Below, piece after piece: positions 17,907 to 27,254 of a DNA stretch of 64,000 nt. The stretch is from Fulvivirgaceae bacterium JP3-4 (GTDB lineage: Bacteria; Bacteroidota; Bacteroidia; Cytophagales; Cyclobacteriaceae). Under the pieces are notes generated by a model. The model was not told the DNA's origin, searched no databases, and saw only the letters and a list, made by a program, of their open reading frames with translations. The stretch's first letter is position 1, and the number at the start of each line of letters is the position of its first letter. Location: positions 2,957,035 through 3,021,034 of the forward strand of contig JARKND010000001.1 in assembly GCA_029309925.1 (NCBI GenBank), in the 5' to 3' direction. Both the position numbers and the translations under genes were made by a program.

Positions 17907-17919
17907 AGCATTCAACACT

Positions 17920-20265
17920 ATGTCGCGCAGCTTAAAAAAATTATCCTTCCTCCTCGTCATACCGATGCTCCTGAGTTGTACCGCGATGAAATTCGTTCCG
18001 GATAATGAAGTGCTCTACACGGGTTACGATATCAAGCTGGTTCCCGAAGGCCGGGTCCGTGCGAAGAAACGCATTAAGGAGCTGATGGATCAGAATGTTT
18101 CACCCAAACCCAATTCATCAATCCTTGGAATGCGTCCCGGATTGTGGTTCTACTACATGGCAGGACCAACACAGCGAAAGAAAGGACTCAGGTACTTTAT
18201 CCGGAATAAGATGGGACAGGTGCCGGTGTACATGCGTGATGTCGATGCAGAAAAGACTGCAAAGTTTGTCAAGGGTACGCTCGTCAATCATGGCTTCTTT
18301 CATGCAGAGGTAAAACACAAAGCCGAGATCGATGGAAAAAAAGGAAAGGTTACCTACACGGCCTACGTGCATCGCCCCTATCGCCTGCGCAATATTACCT
18401 ACCCTGAAAACGACACGCTCTTTAAGGACATCGACAGTATTCGTGCAGACTCTTATCTAAAACCGAATCAGCGCTACAATCTCGAGCGTCTGCAGGCCGA
18501 ACAGGAAAGGATCGAGTCAGACCTTGAAGACTACGGTTACTTCTTCTTCGATGACCGTTATCTGATCTTTGAAGCCGACAGCACCGTTGGCAACAAACAG
18601 ATAGACCTTACGTTGGCTTTGGAAAATGATGTTCCCAAGAAAGCAACCAGAATCTACCGTATTGGATCCGTGAGCGTGTTCCCGGATTACACGCTGATGG
18701 ATGACTCACTCATCCGTTCGGCTGACACGCTTGTTGTGGATGGTTTCAATTACATCGATCGGCAGAAGAACTATCGGCCGCGTGTAATCACCCGTGTAAT
18801 CAACCTGAAGGAAGGCAACATCTACAGACGCGAAGACCGTGAATACACACTCAGTCACCTGATGGGTCTCGGCTCATTCAAATTTGTGGACATCAAATTT
18901 ATTGAAGACCAGTTTGACTCAACGAAGTTGAACACCAGTATTTACCTGACGCCCTATCTCAAGAAATCAATTCGTGCAGATCTGCAGGCGACATCCAAAT
19001 CAAACAACTTTGTCGGTCCTGGTTTAAACATAAAATTCACCAACCGGAACTTCCTGGGAGGAAGTGAGCGGTTTGACCTTTCACTGAACACCGGCTACGA
19101 AGTGCAGATTAGCCGTAAAATACCGGAGCCCTTAAATGCATTTGAAGTTGGCATTGAGTCAAGTGTCTCATTCCCGAGATTTGTAACGCCCTTCAGCATT
19201 CACTATCCTTCACGCAAATATCTTCCATCAACTGATGTAAAGCTTGGCTTCCGCGTACAGCAGCGTATCAATTATTTCCGCCTGAACTCCTTTAATCTTG
19301 GCTACGGCTACACATGGCGCGAAAATACATTGAAGACGCATGAACTCTACCCGATTGATATCAACTACATGCGCCTTGGGGACACGTCAAAAGAATTTCA
19401 GGACCTGATCACCTCCAACCGCTTCCTTGCGCGATCTCTTGAAAACCAATTCATCATGGGCGCACGGTACAGCTACACGCTCAACACACAGGTTAATGAG
19501 GAAAGGAACGAGAAGTATACCGAGCGCGAATTCAATCGCAATCATTTCTACTTCAATGCCAAGCTCGAATCTGCCGGTAACCTCGTGCATCTCCTGCGTG
19601 GTGGAAAGTTTACAAGCGATACGGAAAATGATTCCCTGAGAATTTTCGGCTCTGCCTACTCACAGTTTGTACGCGCGGAAGGCGACTTCCGGTACTACTG
19701 GCAGCTGGATGAAAAAAATCAGATAGCATCGCGCATCATTATTGGGACCGGTTATGCTTACGGCAATTCACTGACGCTTCCCTATATCAGGCAATTTTCC
19801 ACAGGAGGCTCGAACAGCATTCGGGCATTCCCGGCCCGTTCGATTGGACCTGGAACTTACGATGTTCGCGGTGACGAAGGGAATGAAAACAGCGTGTTGT
19901 TCCTTGATCAACGTGCAGACATTAAACTGGAAGGCAGCGTGGAATTCAGGTATGATATCACCCGCACAATCAAAACAGCAGTATTCATGGACGCGGGAAA
20001 CATCTGGTTGTGGACTGAGGATAAGCAGCGGCCCGGAAGTCAGTTCAACAGACGGACATTCCTGAATCAACTGGCGGTTGGAACAGGTGCCGGCCTTCGT
20101 TTTGACTTTAACTTCTTCGTACTGCGGTTTGACCTCGCATTTCCTGTTCGCAAACCATACCTTGAAGAAGGGCCGCAATGGGTATGGGACGAAATTGCGC
20201 TGGGCGATAAAACTTGGCGAGGCGAAAACCTTATCCTAAACATCGCTATCGGCTATCCATTCTGA
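17920..20265 (+). CDS. tamL: TamL, BamA/TamA-family outer membrane lipoprotein
   Basis: A 781-residue outer membrane protein: a lipoprotein signal peptide with lipobox LLSC (Cys20), POTRA-like repeats (about 25-330), and a C-terminal 16-strand barrel of the surface antigen/BamA type ending in ENLILNIAIGYPF with a terminal Phe. The barrel contains GGSNSIRAFPARSIGPG, which matches the conserved VRG(Y/F) loop region of Omp85 proteins. In Bacteroidota this lipidated TamA homologue is named TamL and partners TamB, encoded just upstream. Confidence 0.92.
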   Translation: MSRSLKKLSFLLVIPMLLSCTAMKFVPDNEVLYTGYDIKLVPEGRVRAKKRIKELMDQNVSPKPNSSILGMRPGLWFYYMAGPTQRKKGLRYFIRNKMGQVPVYMRDVDAEKTAKFVKGTLVNHGFFHAEVKHKAEIDGKKGKVTYTAYVHRPYRLRNITYPENDTLFKDIDSIRADSYLKPNQRYNLERLQAEQERIESDLEDYGYFFFDDRYLIFEADSTVGNKQIDLTLALENDVPKKATRIYRIGSVSVFPDYTLMDDSLIRSADTLVVDGFNYIDRQKNYRPRVITRVINLKEGNIYRREDREYTLSHLMGLGSFKFVDIKFIEDQFDSTKLNTSIYLTPYLKKSIRADLQATSKSNNFVGPGLNIKFTNRNFLGGSERFDLSLNTGYEVQISRKIPEPLNAFEVGIESSVSFPRFVTPFSIHYPSRKYLPSTDVKLGFRVQQRINYFRLNSFNLGYGYTWRENTLKTHELYPIDINYMRLGDTSKEFQDLITSNRFLARSLENQFIMGARYSYTLNTQVNEERNEKYTEREFNRNHFYFNAKLESAGNLVHLLRGGKFTSDTENDSLRIFGSAYSQFVRAEGDFRYYWQLDEKNQIASRIIIGTGYAYGNSLTLPYIRQFSTGGSNSIRAFPARSIGPGTYDVRGDEGNENSVLFLDQRADIKLEGSVEFRYDITRTIKTAVFMDAGNIWLWTEDKQRPGSQFNRRTFLNQLAVGTGAGLRFDFNFFVLRFDLAFPVRKPYLEEGPQWVWDEIALGDKTWRGENLILNIAIGYPF

Positions 20266-20297
20266 TTCCACATTGCAAGCTTTCCGTGGAATAATTT

Positions 20298-20323
20298 CCC
20301 ACAAGAAAATTCTTCGCTGTGGG
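20298..20323 (+). other. hairpin after tamL
   Basis: CCCACA (20298-20303) pairs with TGTGGG (20318-20323), and AAGAA/TTCTT can pair inside. A weaker TTCCAC / GTGGAA pair (20266-20271, 20286-20291) follows the stop codon directly. There is no T-run, so it is more likely an mRNA end structure than a classical terminator. The rest of 20324-20458 shows nothing I can identify. Confidence 0.35.
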
Positions 20324-20458
20324 TATACGAATGGTAGTATGAAATGAGCGGGATAAGAACCGATGCCACGCACTGCGTTCATCCAAGATATCAAACATGT
20401 CTGCAATCAGAACATCGGAAGATATCCCAGATGTTTAAAAAAAAACGGAGTTAAGGAT

Positions 20459-20674
20459 ATGAAAACTAGTTTGATTTTTTTGTTGGGTTTGGGGATGGGA
20501 ACAGTCCTTGGAATTCTTGTGGCCCCTGAAGCAGGGAAGATCACGCGGAGAAAAATTCGGGAAGAAGCAGATCGCATCATCGATCAGGCGCTTGCCAAGA
20601 AGCAGTTGAAAGAACTGGAAGCAGAAATGCCTGATGAAGTAGTGGTGGTAACGGAAGAGCGATACACAATCTAA
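20459..20674 (+). CDS. YtxH domain-containing protein
   Basis: A 71-residue protein. An N-terminal glycine-rich hydrophobic helix (LIFLLGLGMGTVLGILVAPEAGKITRR) is followed by a charged helix, the standard YtxH layout. Members are small membrane-anchored general-stress proteins of unclear role. The frame extends upstream to 20363, but the ATG at 20459 begins the signature and has GGAG/AAGGA-like bases before it. It is followed after 11 bases by a holin-like gene; such pairs are common in Bacteroidota. Confidence 0.8.
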   Translation: MKTSLIFLLGLGMGTVLGILVAPEAGKITRRKIREEADRIIDQALAKKQLKELEAEMPDEVVVVTEERYTI

Positions 20675-20685
20675 ACAAAGCGACT

Positions 20686-21036
20686 ATGAGCCTGTTTTAT
20701 AAAGCAGCCGGAGCTATTCTTGCACCCTTTCGATACGCTGAGCGTGAAGTCAATCACATGAAGGAAGTAGCGAAAGAGGATCTGCAGGCGTTTATGGCAA
20801 ATGCGATCAAGATGGTCGCGATCGGCATTGTAGCATTTTTATTCCTTCTTTTCGGAAGCATAACAGCAGCTTCCGCGATTAATCAGTCAACAGAAAGTGA
20901 GTATCTGGGATATCTGATCGTTGCAGGCTTTTATCTCCTTGTGGCGGTTGGTCTGTATGCCTGGAAAGTTGCCGCGGATAAGAAACATGAGAAAGAACTT
21001 CGGGATTTGAACGTTCGCAGACCGATCCATTCTTAA
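20686..21036 (+). CDS. holin-like (phage holin superfamily) membrane protein
   Basis: A 116-residue protein with two transmembrane helices (about 45-67 and 74-96), an amphipathic N-terminal region, and a charged C-terminus. It looks like the family annotated as putative holin superfamily, found next to YtxH genes in cellular genomes. No phage genes are nearby, so lysis is unlikely; a membrane stress role with the YtxH partner is more plausible but unproven. Confidence 0.65.
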   Translation: MSLFYKAAGAILAPFRYAEREVNHMKEVAKEDLQAFMANAIKMVAIGIVAFLFLLFGSITAASAINQSTESEYLGYLIVAGFYLLVAVGLYAWKVAADKKHEKELRDLNVRRPIHS

Positions 21037-21059
21037 TCGCGAAAGCGCTAAAAATAACG

Positions 21060-21088
21060 AAGGTGTCGCGGGAAGCCGACACCTTTTT
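21060..21088. terminator. bidirectional terminator
   Basis: A perfect 9-bp stem, AAGGTGTCG (21060-21068) with CGACACCTT (21077-21085), followed by TTTC on the plus strand. It sits between the convergent holin-like and RNA helicase genes. Confidence 0.85.
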
Positions 21089-21092
21089 CATT

Positions 21093-22397
21093 TTATGCGT
21101 TTGGCGTTGAATTGTTGCGCGGCTTGCCTCCAGCCTGACCGTTGGATCGGTTCTTCCGCTGGAACGGCTTTCGCTTTCCACTGAACCGTTTCTTTTCCCC
21201 GGATGAAGTTCCATTGAACACCGGCCCTTCACCGAATTCCTGCGGAACAGGAATCCTATCGATCTGTTTTCCGATCAACCGTTCAACCCGGTTGAATTTC
21301 GGATAATCTTTCTCGTTGACGAATGTAATGGCAACGCCTGTTTTTTCTGCGCGCGCAGTTCTTCCGATCCGGTGAACATAGTCTTCAGCATCGTGTGGGG
21401 TGTCGTAGTTCACCACAAGGCCAATACCCTCCACGTCAATACCACGCGAAAGAATGTCTGTGCCAATAAGGATCTGCAGCTGGCGATTTCTGAAGCGCAT
21501 CAGGATCTGTTCACGCTCAGCCTGCTCCAGGTCAGAGTGGAATGCCTGCGCTGAAAGCCCAGCCTTCGCAAGCTCGTACCCAAGTCGCTTCACATTATCC
21601 TTTGAATTGGAAAAGACAATAATACTCTTGTGATCGTCTTTCTTCAGAATGCTTCTCAGTAATCCGCTCTTCTGACTGTCGTATACCATGTAAGCCTGCT
21701 GCACAATTCCTTCAGCGGGCTTGGAGATGGCGATGCTGATTTCTTTCGGATTCTTGAGGATTTTATTTGCCAGTATTCTGATGCGCGGTGGCATGGTTGC
21801 CGAGAACAGCAATGTTTGTCGCGTTGCCGGGAGATGACTGATGATCTTTACAATGTCATCGAAAAATCCCATGTCGAGCATGCGATCTGCTTCATCGAGC
21901 ACCAGGTGCTGCAGATGACTGAAGTCCATCCTGCCTGATGCAAGGAGTGCGATCAGGCGACCCGGAGTCGCGATGATGATTTCAGCGCCCTGCTCCATCG
22001 CTTTGCGCTGCTGATCCCAGGTAGCGCCATCATTGCCACCATACACTGGAATCGAGCTCACACCAAGGAAATATCCAAACCCTTCAACCTGCTGATCTAT
22101 CTGAAGCGCGAGTTCGCGTGTAGGCGCGATCACCAGCGTGTTCAGGTGACGCTTATCGCCAGTCGCAATTCTGTTCAGTATTGGAAGAATGTACGCAGCA
22201 GTTTTCCCCGTACCCGTCTGTGCGCAAGCGATCAGGTCATTTCCCTCGAGAATAACAGGGATCGTTCCCTGCTGGACCGGAGTTGGTTTTGTATAACCCA
22301 TTGCATCCAAACCTTCGGTCAGACGTGGGTCAAAATTAAAATCGTTAAAATTCAATGTTGATTGTTGTTGATTGAAAAATGCGGCCGGAAAGGCCAT
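21093..22397 (-). CDS. DEAD-box RNA helicase (RhlE type)
   Basis: A 434-residue ATP-dependent RNA helicase. Motifs in order: Q motif (YTKPTPVQQ, about 35-43), Walker A AQTGTGKT (59-66), PTREL, TPGRL, DEAD (168-171), SAT (199-201), and HRIGRTAR (342-349). The last 50 residues are basic and rich in Lys/Arg/Asn/Gly, an RNA-binding tail typical of RhlE-like helicases used in RNA turnover, ribosome assembly and cold adaptation. It forms a single-gene unit with its own promoter. Confidence 0.94.
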   Translation of the reverse strand: MAFPAAFFNQQQSTLNFNDFNFDPRLTEGLDAMGYTKPTPVQQGTIPVILEGNDLIACAQTGTGKTAAYILPILNRIATGDKRHLNTLVIAPTRELALQIDQQVEGFGYFLGVSSIPVYGGNDGATWDQQRKAMEQGAEIIIATPGRLIALLASGRMDFSHLQHLVLDEADRMLDMGFFDDIVKIISHLPATRQTLLFSATMPPRIRILANKILKNPKEISIAISKPAEGIVQQAYMVYDSQKSGLLRSILKKDDHKSIIVFSNSKDNVKRLGYELAKAGLSAQAFHSDLEQAEREQILMRFRNRQLQILIGTDILSRGIDVEGIGLVVNYDTPHDAEDYVHRIGRTARAEKTGVAITFVNEKDYPKFNRVERLIGKQIDRIPVPQEFGEGPVFNGTSSGEKKRFSGKRKPFQRKNRSNGQAGGKPRNNSTPNA

Positions 22398-22435
22398 TTA
22401 TTACTCAGAATTAAAAAAGTCGGCTTTCGCAGTCG

Positions 22436-22443
22436 TAAAGATA
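22436..22443 (-). promoter_or_regulatory. candidate -7 box for the helicase gene (TATCTTTA)
   Basis: TATCTTTA on the minus strand fits TAnnTTTG with one mismatch, about 40 bases before the helicase ATG. A TTTA lies 20 bases upstream as a possible -33 element. Confidence 0.4.
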
Positions 22444-22566
22444 CCAAAAAAATCCCAAACGGCTAAACGTCTGGACTGGCACAACGGCCACGGAATCCAC
22501 TGGTATCAAGACTAAAACGAAGCTGACAGTCACTTAGTTCAACGCTGCCTCACCCACACAATGCTG

Positions 22567-23385
22567 TCAGACACCACAAAACGCATTGAAGCCACCGTCA
22601 ACCGGAATCGTGACACCCGTAACAAACTTTGAGGCATCGGAGCACAGCCAGATCAACGTTCCAACCAACTCGTTCGGTTCCCCAAATCTTCCAAACGGAG
22701 TGTTGCGTATCGCTGCCTCTCCCCTGAGCGTGTATCCGCCTTCCGGTTTTGTGAGAAGATTTCTGTTTTGTTCCGTGATGAAAAATCCGGGAGCGATCCC
22801 GTTGACTCGAATACCTTCGCCAAATTTTTTCGCCATCTCGATGGCGAGCCACTCTGTGAAGTTCATCACCGCAGCCTTGGCCGCAGAATAACCAACGACA
22901 CGCGTAATGGAACGGAACGATGACATTGACGCAATGTTGATGATCACGCCCTTCTTGTTTGCAACCATGCTTTTTGCGAAAATCTTCGAGGGAAGCACTG
23001 TACCGGTAAGGTTCAGGTCCACCACTTTTTCGAACTCGGGAATTTCGAGGTCAAAGAAGTTTTTTTCCGGAGGTATCACTGCACCCGGCAGATTGCCCCC
23101 TGCAGCATTCACAAGGATGTCGATGCGGCCAAACATAGAAACCATCTTCTCATTTGCTTTTTCGAGCGCATCAGCGTCAAGCACATCTGCTGCAATAAAC
23201 ACACCGTTGCCCCCGTTTGCCTTGATTTGTTTGACCACAACTTCTCCGGCTTCCGCTCTCCTGCCAACCACCGCGACATTGACGCCAGCGTTGGCGAGAC
23301 CAATTGCCATCGCACTTCCCAGAACCCCGGTACCACCTGTGATCAGGGCAGTTCTGCCTGACAGATCAAATAAAGATTTCGTCAT
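22567..23385 (-). CDS. SDR family oxidoreductase, D-mannonate/fructuronate reductase-like
   Basis: A 272-residue cytosolic short-chain dehydrogenase. It shows the NAD(P) site TGGTGVLG (16-23), NAAG (93-96), and the catalytic Ser153, Tyr166 and Lys170 (YSAAK). The overall sequence, with PGFFITEQNRNLL and PVDGGFNAFCGV, resembles the SDR group annotated as D-mannonate oxidoreductase. The exact substrate is inferred. It is the last gene of a five-gene minus-strand cluster and begins directly at the end of the PmoA-like gene. Confidence 0.88.
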   Translation of the reverse strand: MTKSLFDLSGRTALITGGTGVLGSAMAIGLANAGVNVAVVGRRAEAGEVVVKQIKANGGNGVFIAADVLDADALEKANEKMVSMFGRIDILVNAAGGNLPGAVIPPEKNFFDLEIPEFEKVVDLNLTGTVLPSKIFAKSMVANKKGVIINIASMSSFRSITRVVGYSAAKAAVMNFTEWLAIEMAKKFGEGIRVNGIAPGFFITEQNRNLLTKPEGGYTLRGEAAIRNTPFGRFGEPNELVGTLIWLCSDASKFVTGVTIPVDGGFNAFCGV

Positions 23386-24420
23386 TTAAAGTTTTTGTTG
23401 GAATGATTTCATAAGGGTTTCTATCGCAGCGGCATCCAGGGTGCTGCCACCATGGATGAGGATGCGATAGCGCAAAGTAACAGGCTTATCCTTCACCAGT
23501 TCAAAATTCAGCTCCTCCTTTCCGTTGCTGAAAATTTTCTGACCGAATGGATTTGCAGCGAAAAGGCCATAGCCACGCGCGTGCCAGTAGGTAGGATAGC
23601 CAATATTCTTTGGATGATCGATAATCACGATCGAGATCTCTTCACCGTCTTTATTCCCATAAAGCATCGTCCAGTCAGATCGTTTACCCCACGTGGAGTC
23701 GCCCTGAATTCCTTCGCGATTAATATAATTTCCCGTCACACCTTCGTTGTTCATCTGCGCCACGGTTGTAATATTTCCGCTCGCATCGACAAAATTATCC
23801 TGCTGCGTTGATGGAAGTTCCAACGATCGGGCTACGCGGATTCCAAGCGCACCATCTTTTACATCTTTAAATACTACTTTCTCAGCGATTGCTTTCAGCG
23901 ATGCCTTTCGGTCAATAACGAATGTGTTTCCGTAGACCAAAAAATCAAAAGTAGTCGTTTCTTCGATGAGCGGTTCCCCTGCAGGATTAACCCAATGGCT
24001 AAGCGTTATGAGCCTCGCCTGGCTCCCCACGATCCGTTTTTCAACCACACGTTTATGCCGGATAGAACCATAGTTCGGCTTTTTTTCCGCGGGAATTGCA
24101 GTGCTGTTGTTCCAGAAATCCAGACCGTTTACACTCTCGTAATTAAACCACAGGCCGAGGTGATGCGGATGATCCGTGCGTTCTCCTGTCCGCGGAGCCA
24201 CTGGCCACCCGCGTGTCACCGTGTTGCCGGATAATGTTCGGATGGGAAACAAGACTGGCTTTTCAGTCGAATCGAAATAACAGTAGGCTGTGAGCAGCTT
24301 GTTATTATAATACAACTCTACTTTCTTTCTGGCACCATCTTCCTTAAAGGAAAAACCATCCTGCGCAAAGCCGTTAATGCTTAAACCGCAGATGATTGCC
24401 AGAATCGCCAGTTTTTTCAT
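23386..24420 (-). CDS. PmoA-like (DUF6807) secreted protein
   Basis: A 344-residue periplasmic protein with a signal peptide ending in INGFAQ. The conserved segment TDHPHHLGLWFNYESVNGLDFW identifies the family called PmoA-like or DUF6807. Despite the name there is no link to methane oxidation; members sit in sugar catabolic clusters. The frame extends 10 codons upstream, but the ATG at 24420 starts the signal peptide and lies one base after the dehydrogenase stop. It is probably a carbohydrate-active or binding protein of the same pathway. Confidence 0.85.
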   Translation of the reverse strand: MKKLAILAIICGLSINGFAQDGFSFKEDGARKKVELYYNNKLLTAYCYFDSTEKPVLFPIRTLSGNTVTRGWPVAPRTGERTDHPHHLGLWFNYESVNGLDFWNNSTAIPAEKKPNYGSIRHKRVVEKRIVGSQARLITLSHWVNPAGEPLIEETTTFDFLVYGNTFVIDRKASLKAIAEKVVFKDVKDGALGIRVARSLELPSTQQDNFVDASGNITTVAQMNNEGVTGNYINREGIQGDSTWGKRSDWTMLYGNKDGEEISIVIIDHPKNIGYPTYWHARGYGLFAANPFGQKIFSNGKEELNFELVKDKPVTLRYRILIHGGSTLDAAAIETLMKSFQQKL

Positions 24421-24421
24421 C

Positions 24422-25780
24422 CTAGTATTTAAACGGTTTTCCGTTGGCAATTACTTCCTGATTTTTCTCATCAAATGTTATTTTAGAACCGGTGCGCGCA
24501 GCAGCGTTCGTCATGATACATGCAATAGCGTGGGCATACCCTGCCTCTGCCGGAGCATTGGTTGCTTTGCGATCGCGAACACCCTCCATCCAGTTGCGCA
24601 TGTGATTGGTTGTAGTGACGTCACCACCGGTGTTAGCGGAAGAAACAGTCCTCACCGACATATCGGCCAGGTTGAGTTCTGGCAGCAGGTTCGCTGACAT
24701 GTTCATCGCTTTCGCGTGATTCTCCCGAAGTCCGCCTGCAGGAGAAACCATGTTGGTATTGAGATTCAACTCTCCTCCATTTGAGTAATAGATCTCTTTA
24801 GGATTTTCATCGCCATTATGCATCCGCGATGAGAACACAACCTGGAAACCTGTATCGGCTTTGTCTTCTGGTCCATAATCAAACACAGCGGTCATCGTGT
24901 CCCAGTTCTTTCGTCCGTCTTTCCATTGATAGACACCACCGTTCGCAACAACGCTTCGCGGATGCTTCAATCCGGTGAACCAATGCACTGTATCGATCTG
25001 GTGGCTCATCCACTGGCCTGGCAGCCCTGATGAGTACGGCCAGAAGAGTCTGTATTCAAGATGTTTGCGCGGATCGAAATTTTCGAACGGTCTGTTGATG
25101 AGAAATCGCTTCCAGTCAGTATCCGCTTCCTTCAATTGCGCCACAAGCTGCGGTCTTCTCCAACGGCCGGGCTGATTGACGTTCCAGGTGAGCTCAACCA
25201 TCGTCACCGGTCCGAACTTGCCACTCTGAATATATTCCGCGGCAGCGTGGTAATTCGCACCACTTCTTCGCTGCGAGCCGACCTGGATAATCGCCTTCGA
25301 TGCTTTGATGGCCGCAAGCGCATCACGGTTGTCTTCCATCGTTTCGGCAAAGGGCTTCTCCACATACGCATCACAGCCGGCCTTGACAGCTTCGATCGCA
25401 TGTCGCGCATGCTGGAAGTCTGCCGTACTGATAATCACCGCATCCACGCTCTTCGAATCGTAGAGCTCTTCGTTATTGCGATATGCCTTTACTTCATGTC
25501 CGAGTGTTTTTTCGAGGTGGGCTTTGCCATCCTCCCTTCGGATCCGCCAGATGTCAGAAACGCCAACAATATCAAAGTTCATGGCTGTGTGGTTCGCGGT
25601 GAAAGCAGGAAGCAGCGAACTTCTGAAGCGATCGGAAAAGCCCACAACGCCAACACGCACTTTACCATTCGCACCAAGAATATTTCCATAACTCTTTGCA
25701 CTGAATGCCAGCGATCCCATGTAGGTGCCGGCAGCTGCCAGCGCTGACTTTTTCAGAAAATCTCTTCTCGAATTTTTCAT
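24422..25780 (-). CDS. Gfo/Idh/MocA oxidoreductase, Tat-exported
   Basis: A 452-residue NAD(P)-dependent sugar dehydrogenase-like protein. It begins with a twin-arginine signal, SRRDFLKKSALAAAG, so it is exported folded, presumably with its cofactor bound. The Rossmann part has VGVVGFSDR, and the family motif EKPFAE is at about 141-146. The C-terminal part contains WPYSSGLPGQWMSHQIDTVHWF, typical of the Tat-type subfamily. It lies between the double DUF1080 gene and the PmoA-like gene. Oxidation or reduction of a sugar ring in the periplasm is the likely role; the substrate is not known. Confidence 0.9.
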   Translation of the reverse strand: MKNSRRDFLKKSALAAAGTYMGSLAFSAKSYGNILGANGKVRVGVVGFSDRFRSSLLPAFTANHTAMNFDIVGVSDIWRIRREDGKAHLEKTLGHEVKAYRNNEELYDSKSVDAVIISTADFQHARHAIEAVKAGCDAYVEKPFAETMEDNRDALAAIKASKAIIQVGSQRRSGANYHAAAEYIQSGKFGPVTMVELTWNVNQPGRWRRPQLVAQLKEADTDWKRFLINRPFENFDPRKHLEYRLFWPYSSGLPGQWMSHQIDTVHWFTGLKHPRSVVANGGVYQWKDGRKNWDTMTAVFDYGPEDKADTGFQVVFSSRMHNGDENPKEIYYSNGGELNLNTNMVSPAGGLRENHAKAMNMSANLLPELNLADMSVRTVSSANTGGDVTTTNHMRNWMEGVRDRKATNAPAEAGYAHAIACIMTNAAARTGSKITFDEKNQEVIANGKPFKY

Positions 25781-25874
25781 AAGTGTAAACTTTATATTGT
25801 TAGACGATTTGCCGACAAGTGTCGGACGATCACATCACTATATTTATTACGTCACGATCTTAAACAACAACAAA

Positions 25875-27218
25875 CTATTTCAACGGACGAATGCGAATGC
25901 TTCGGAATGAAACAGCATCGCCATGATCCTGCAAAAGGATGCGACCCTTCTCAGCCATCCCAAACTTATCCCATTGCTGATATTTACTTCGCGCTACCAG
26001 CGCCTGGTAGATCGGAGTTCCGCGCTGATATTCCACTACTTTATATCCATTCAACCAATGCTCGATGCGATTATCCGGATAGACCACAATTCTGCCCCAG
26101 TTCCATTCGCCAATTTTCCGCAGCCCGCGCTGAACTTTTACGGATGGAATAAGATCATAGAGTGACGCCAGCGTACGGTTGCCAACAACACCCTGCTTCG
26201 CATCAGGATGCACGGCATCATCGAGGATCTGGTACTCAAGCCCGATGGCCGAGCCCGAGCTCTTCTCCTGCTCAGTGACAAAATATTTTACGCCACTGTT
26301 TGCACCTTCGGTCAATTTAAACTCAAACTGAAGGTCGAATGCTCCAAACTCCTCCTCGGTCACAATATCACCACCGTTGGTAGACTCACCGCCAGTGGAC
26401 TTCACAACCGAAAGGATTCCATCTTCCACAAGCCAGCCCTTCTCCGGGAATTTTTCTTTGTGCGCCCCTCTCCATCCCGTAGTTGTCTTCCCATCAAACA
26501 AAAGTTTTACGCCTTGCTGCTTCTCCTGCTCCGAAACAGTGTTAGGCACGAGGTTCACCACAAAAATATTATCGGGCGGAGATGGCTTCAGATTTTTAGT
26601 TTGAATGCGGATGTTTCTCCAGCGGATCTGCTTTCCCTCCTCCTCCGGCTTTGATATGGAATGAACCTGTAAGGCGATAAATCCTTTTGGTGTGAGATTG
26701 TCAACGACATGACCAGTAGGTATTCCGTTGACCCAGGTCCGCAGCACATTCCCGACACACTCGATCCTGCATTTGTTCCAGTCACCTTTCTTATATGCTT
26801 TCTTGCCCTCAGGATTGTATTCCAGCGGGTAGAGCCAGTCTCGTCTTCCCTCATCATAAATTCCGCCAGTCCATGCGCGTGGCGAAGGATCGATCTCCAT
26901 CTGATATCCGTGAACACGGCCATTCTGATAGTCCGGCTTGCTTTCACTCCTGAACTGCAAACCCGAATTCATTTCTGCATCCAGCCTGAATTCCAATTCG
27001 AGAATAAAGTCTCCGTAGACCTCTTCCGTCACTAAAAACGAATTGGGCTGGTTCAGCACCGTGGTGCCTACGATCTCATTATTCTTCACTTCATACTTTG
27101 CCTGACCGTTCAGCTGCTTCCAGCCTTTCAGGTCTTTACCGTTGAAAAGAGATTGCCAGTTTTCCTGTGCGAACGAAACCTGTGATAAGATTAAGAAGAA
27201 AAAGAGTAGTCGTAGCAT
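25875..27218 (-). CDS. double DUF1080 (3-keto-disaccharide hydrolase-like) protein
   Basis: A 447-residue secreted protein with a signal peptide ending in VSFAQ and two DUF1080 domains in tandem. The first (about 20-215) opens with WQSLFNGKDLKGWKQL, the second (about 235-447) with GVKLLFDGKTTTGWRG. Each has the NSG and GRI/GNR-type core motifs (NSGLQF and NSGVKYF). DUF1080 proteins are concanavalin-like folds, and some cleave 3-keto-glycosides. Usual members have one domain, so this is a fusion or internal duplication. Start ATG 27218 is preferred over 27230. A Tat-exported dehydrogenase follows. Confidence 0.9.
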   Translation of the reverse strand: MLRLLFFFLILSQVSFAQENWQSLFNGKDLKGWKQLNGQAKYEVKNNEIVGTTVLNQPNSFLVTEEVYGDFILELEFRLDAEMNSGLQFRSESKPDYQNGRVHGYQMEIDPSPRAWTGGIYDEGRRDWLYPLEYNPEGKKAYKKGDWNKCRIECVGNVLRTWVNGIPTGHVVDNLTPKGFIALQVHSISKPEEEGKQIRWRNIRIQTKNLKPSPPDNIFVVNLVPNTVSEQEKQQGVKLLFDGKTTTGWRGAHKEKFPEKGWLVEDGILSVVKSTGGESTNGGDIVTEEEFGAFDLQFEFKLTEGANSGVKYFVTEQEKSSGSAIGLEYQILDDAVHPDAKQGVVGNRTLASLYDLIPSVKVQRGLRKIGEWNWGRIVVYPDNRIEHWLNGYKVVEYQRGTPIYQALVARSKYQQWDKFGMAEKGRILLQDHGDAVSFRSIRIRPLK

Positions 27219-27254
27219 CGTGAACGTCATAGTGGATAGTGAATGTAGTAAATC

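Noticed and set aside
20686..21036. Holin-like gene as a prophage remnant
   Set aside because: No other phage genes or attachment repeats occur nearby, and the YtxH neighbour is typical of cellular genomes.
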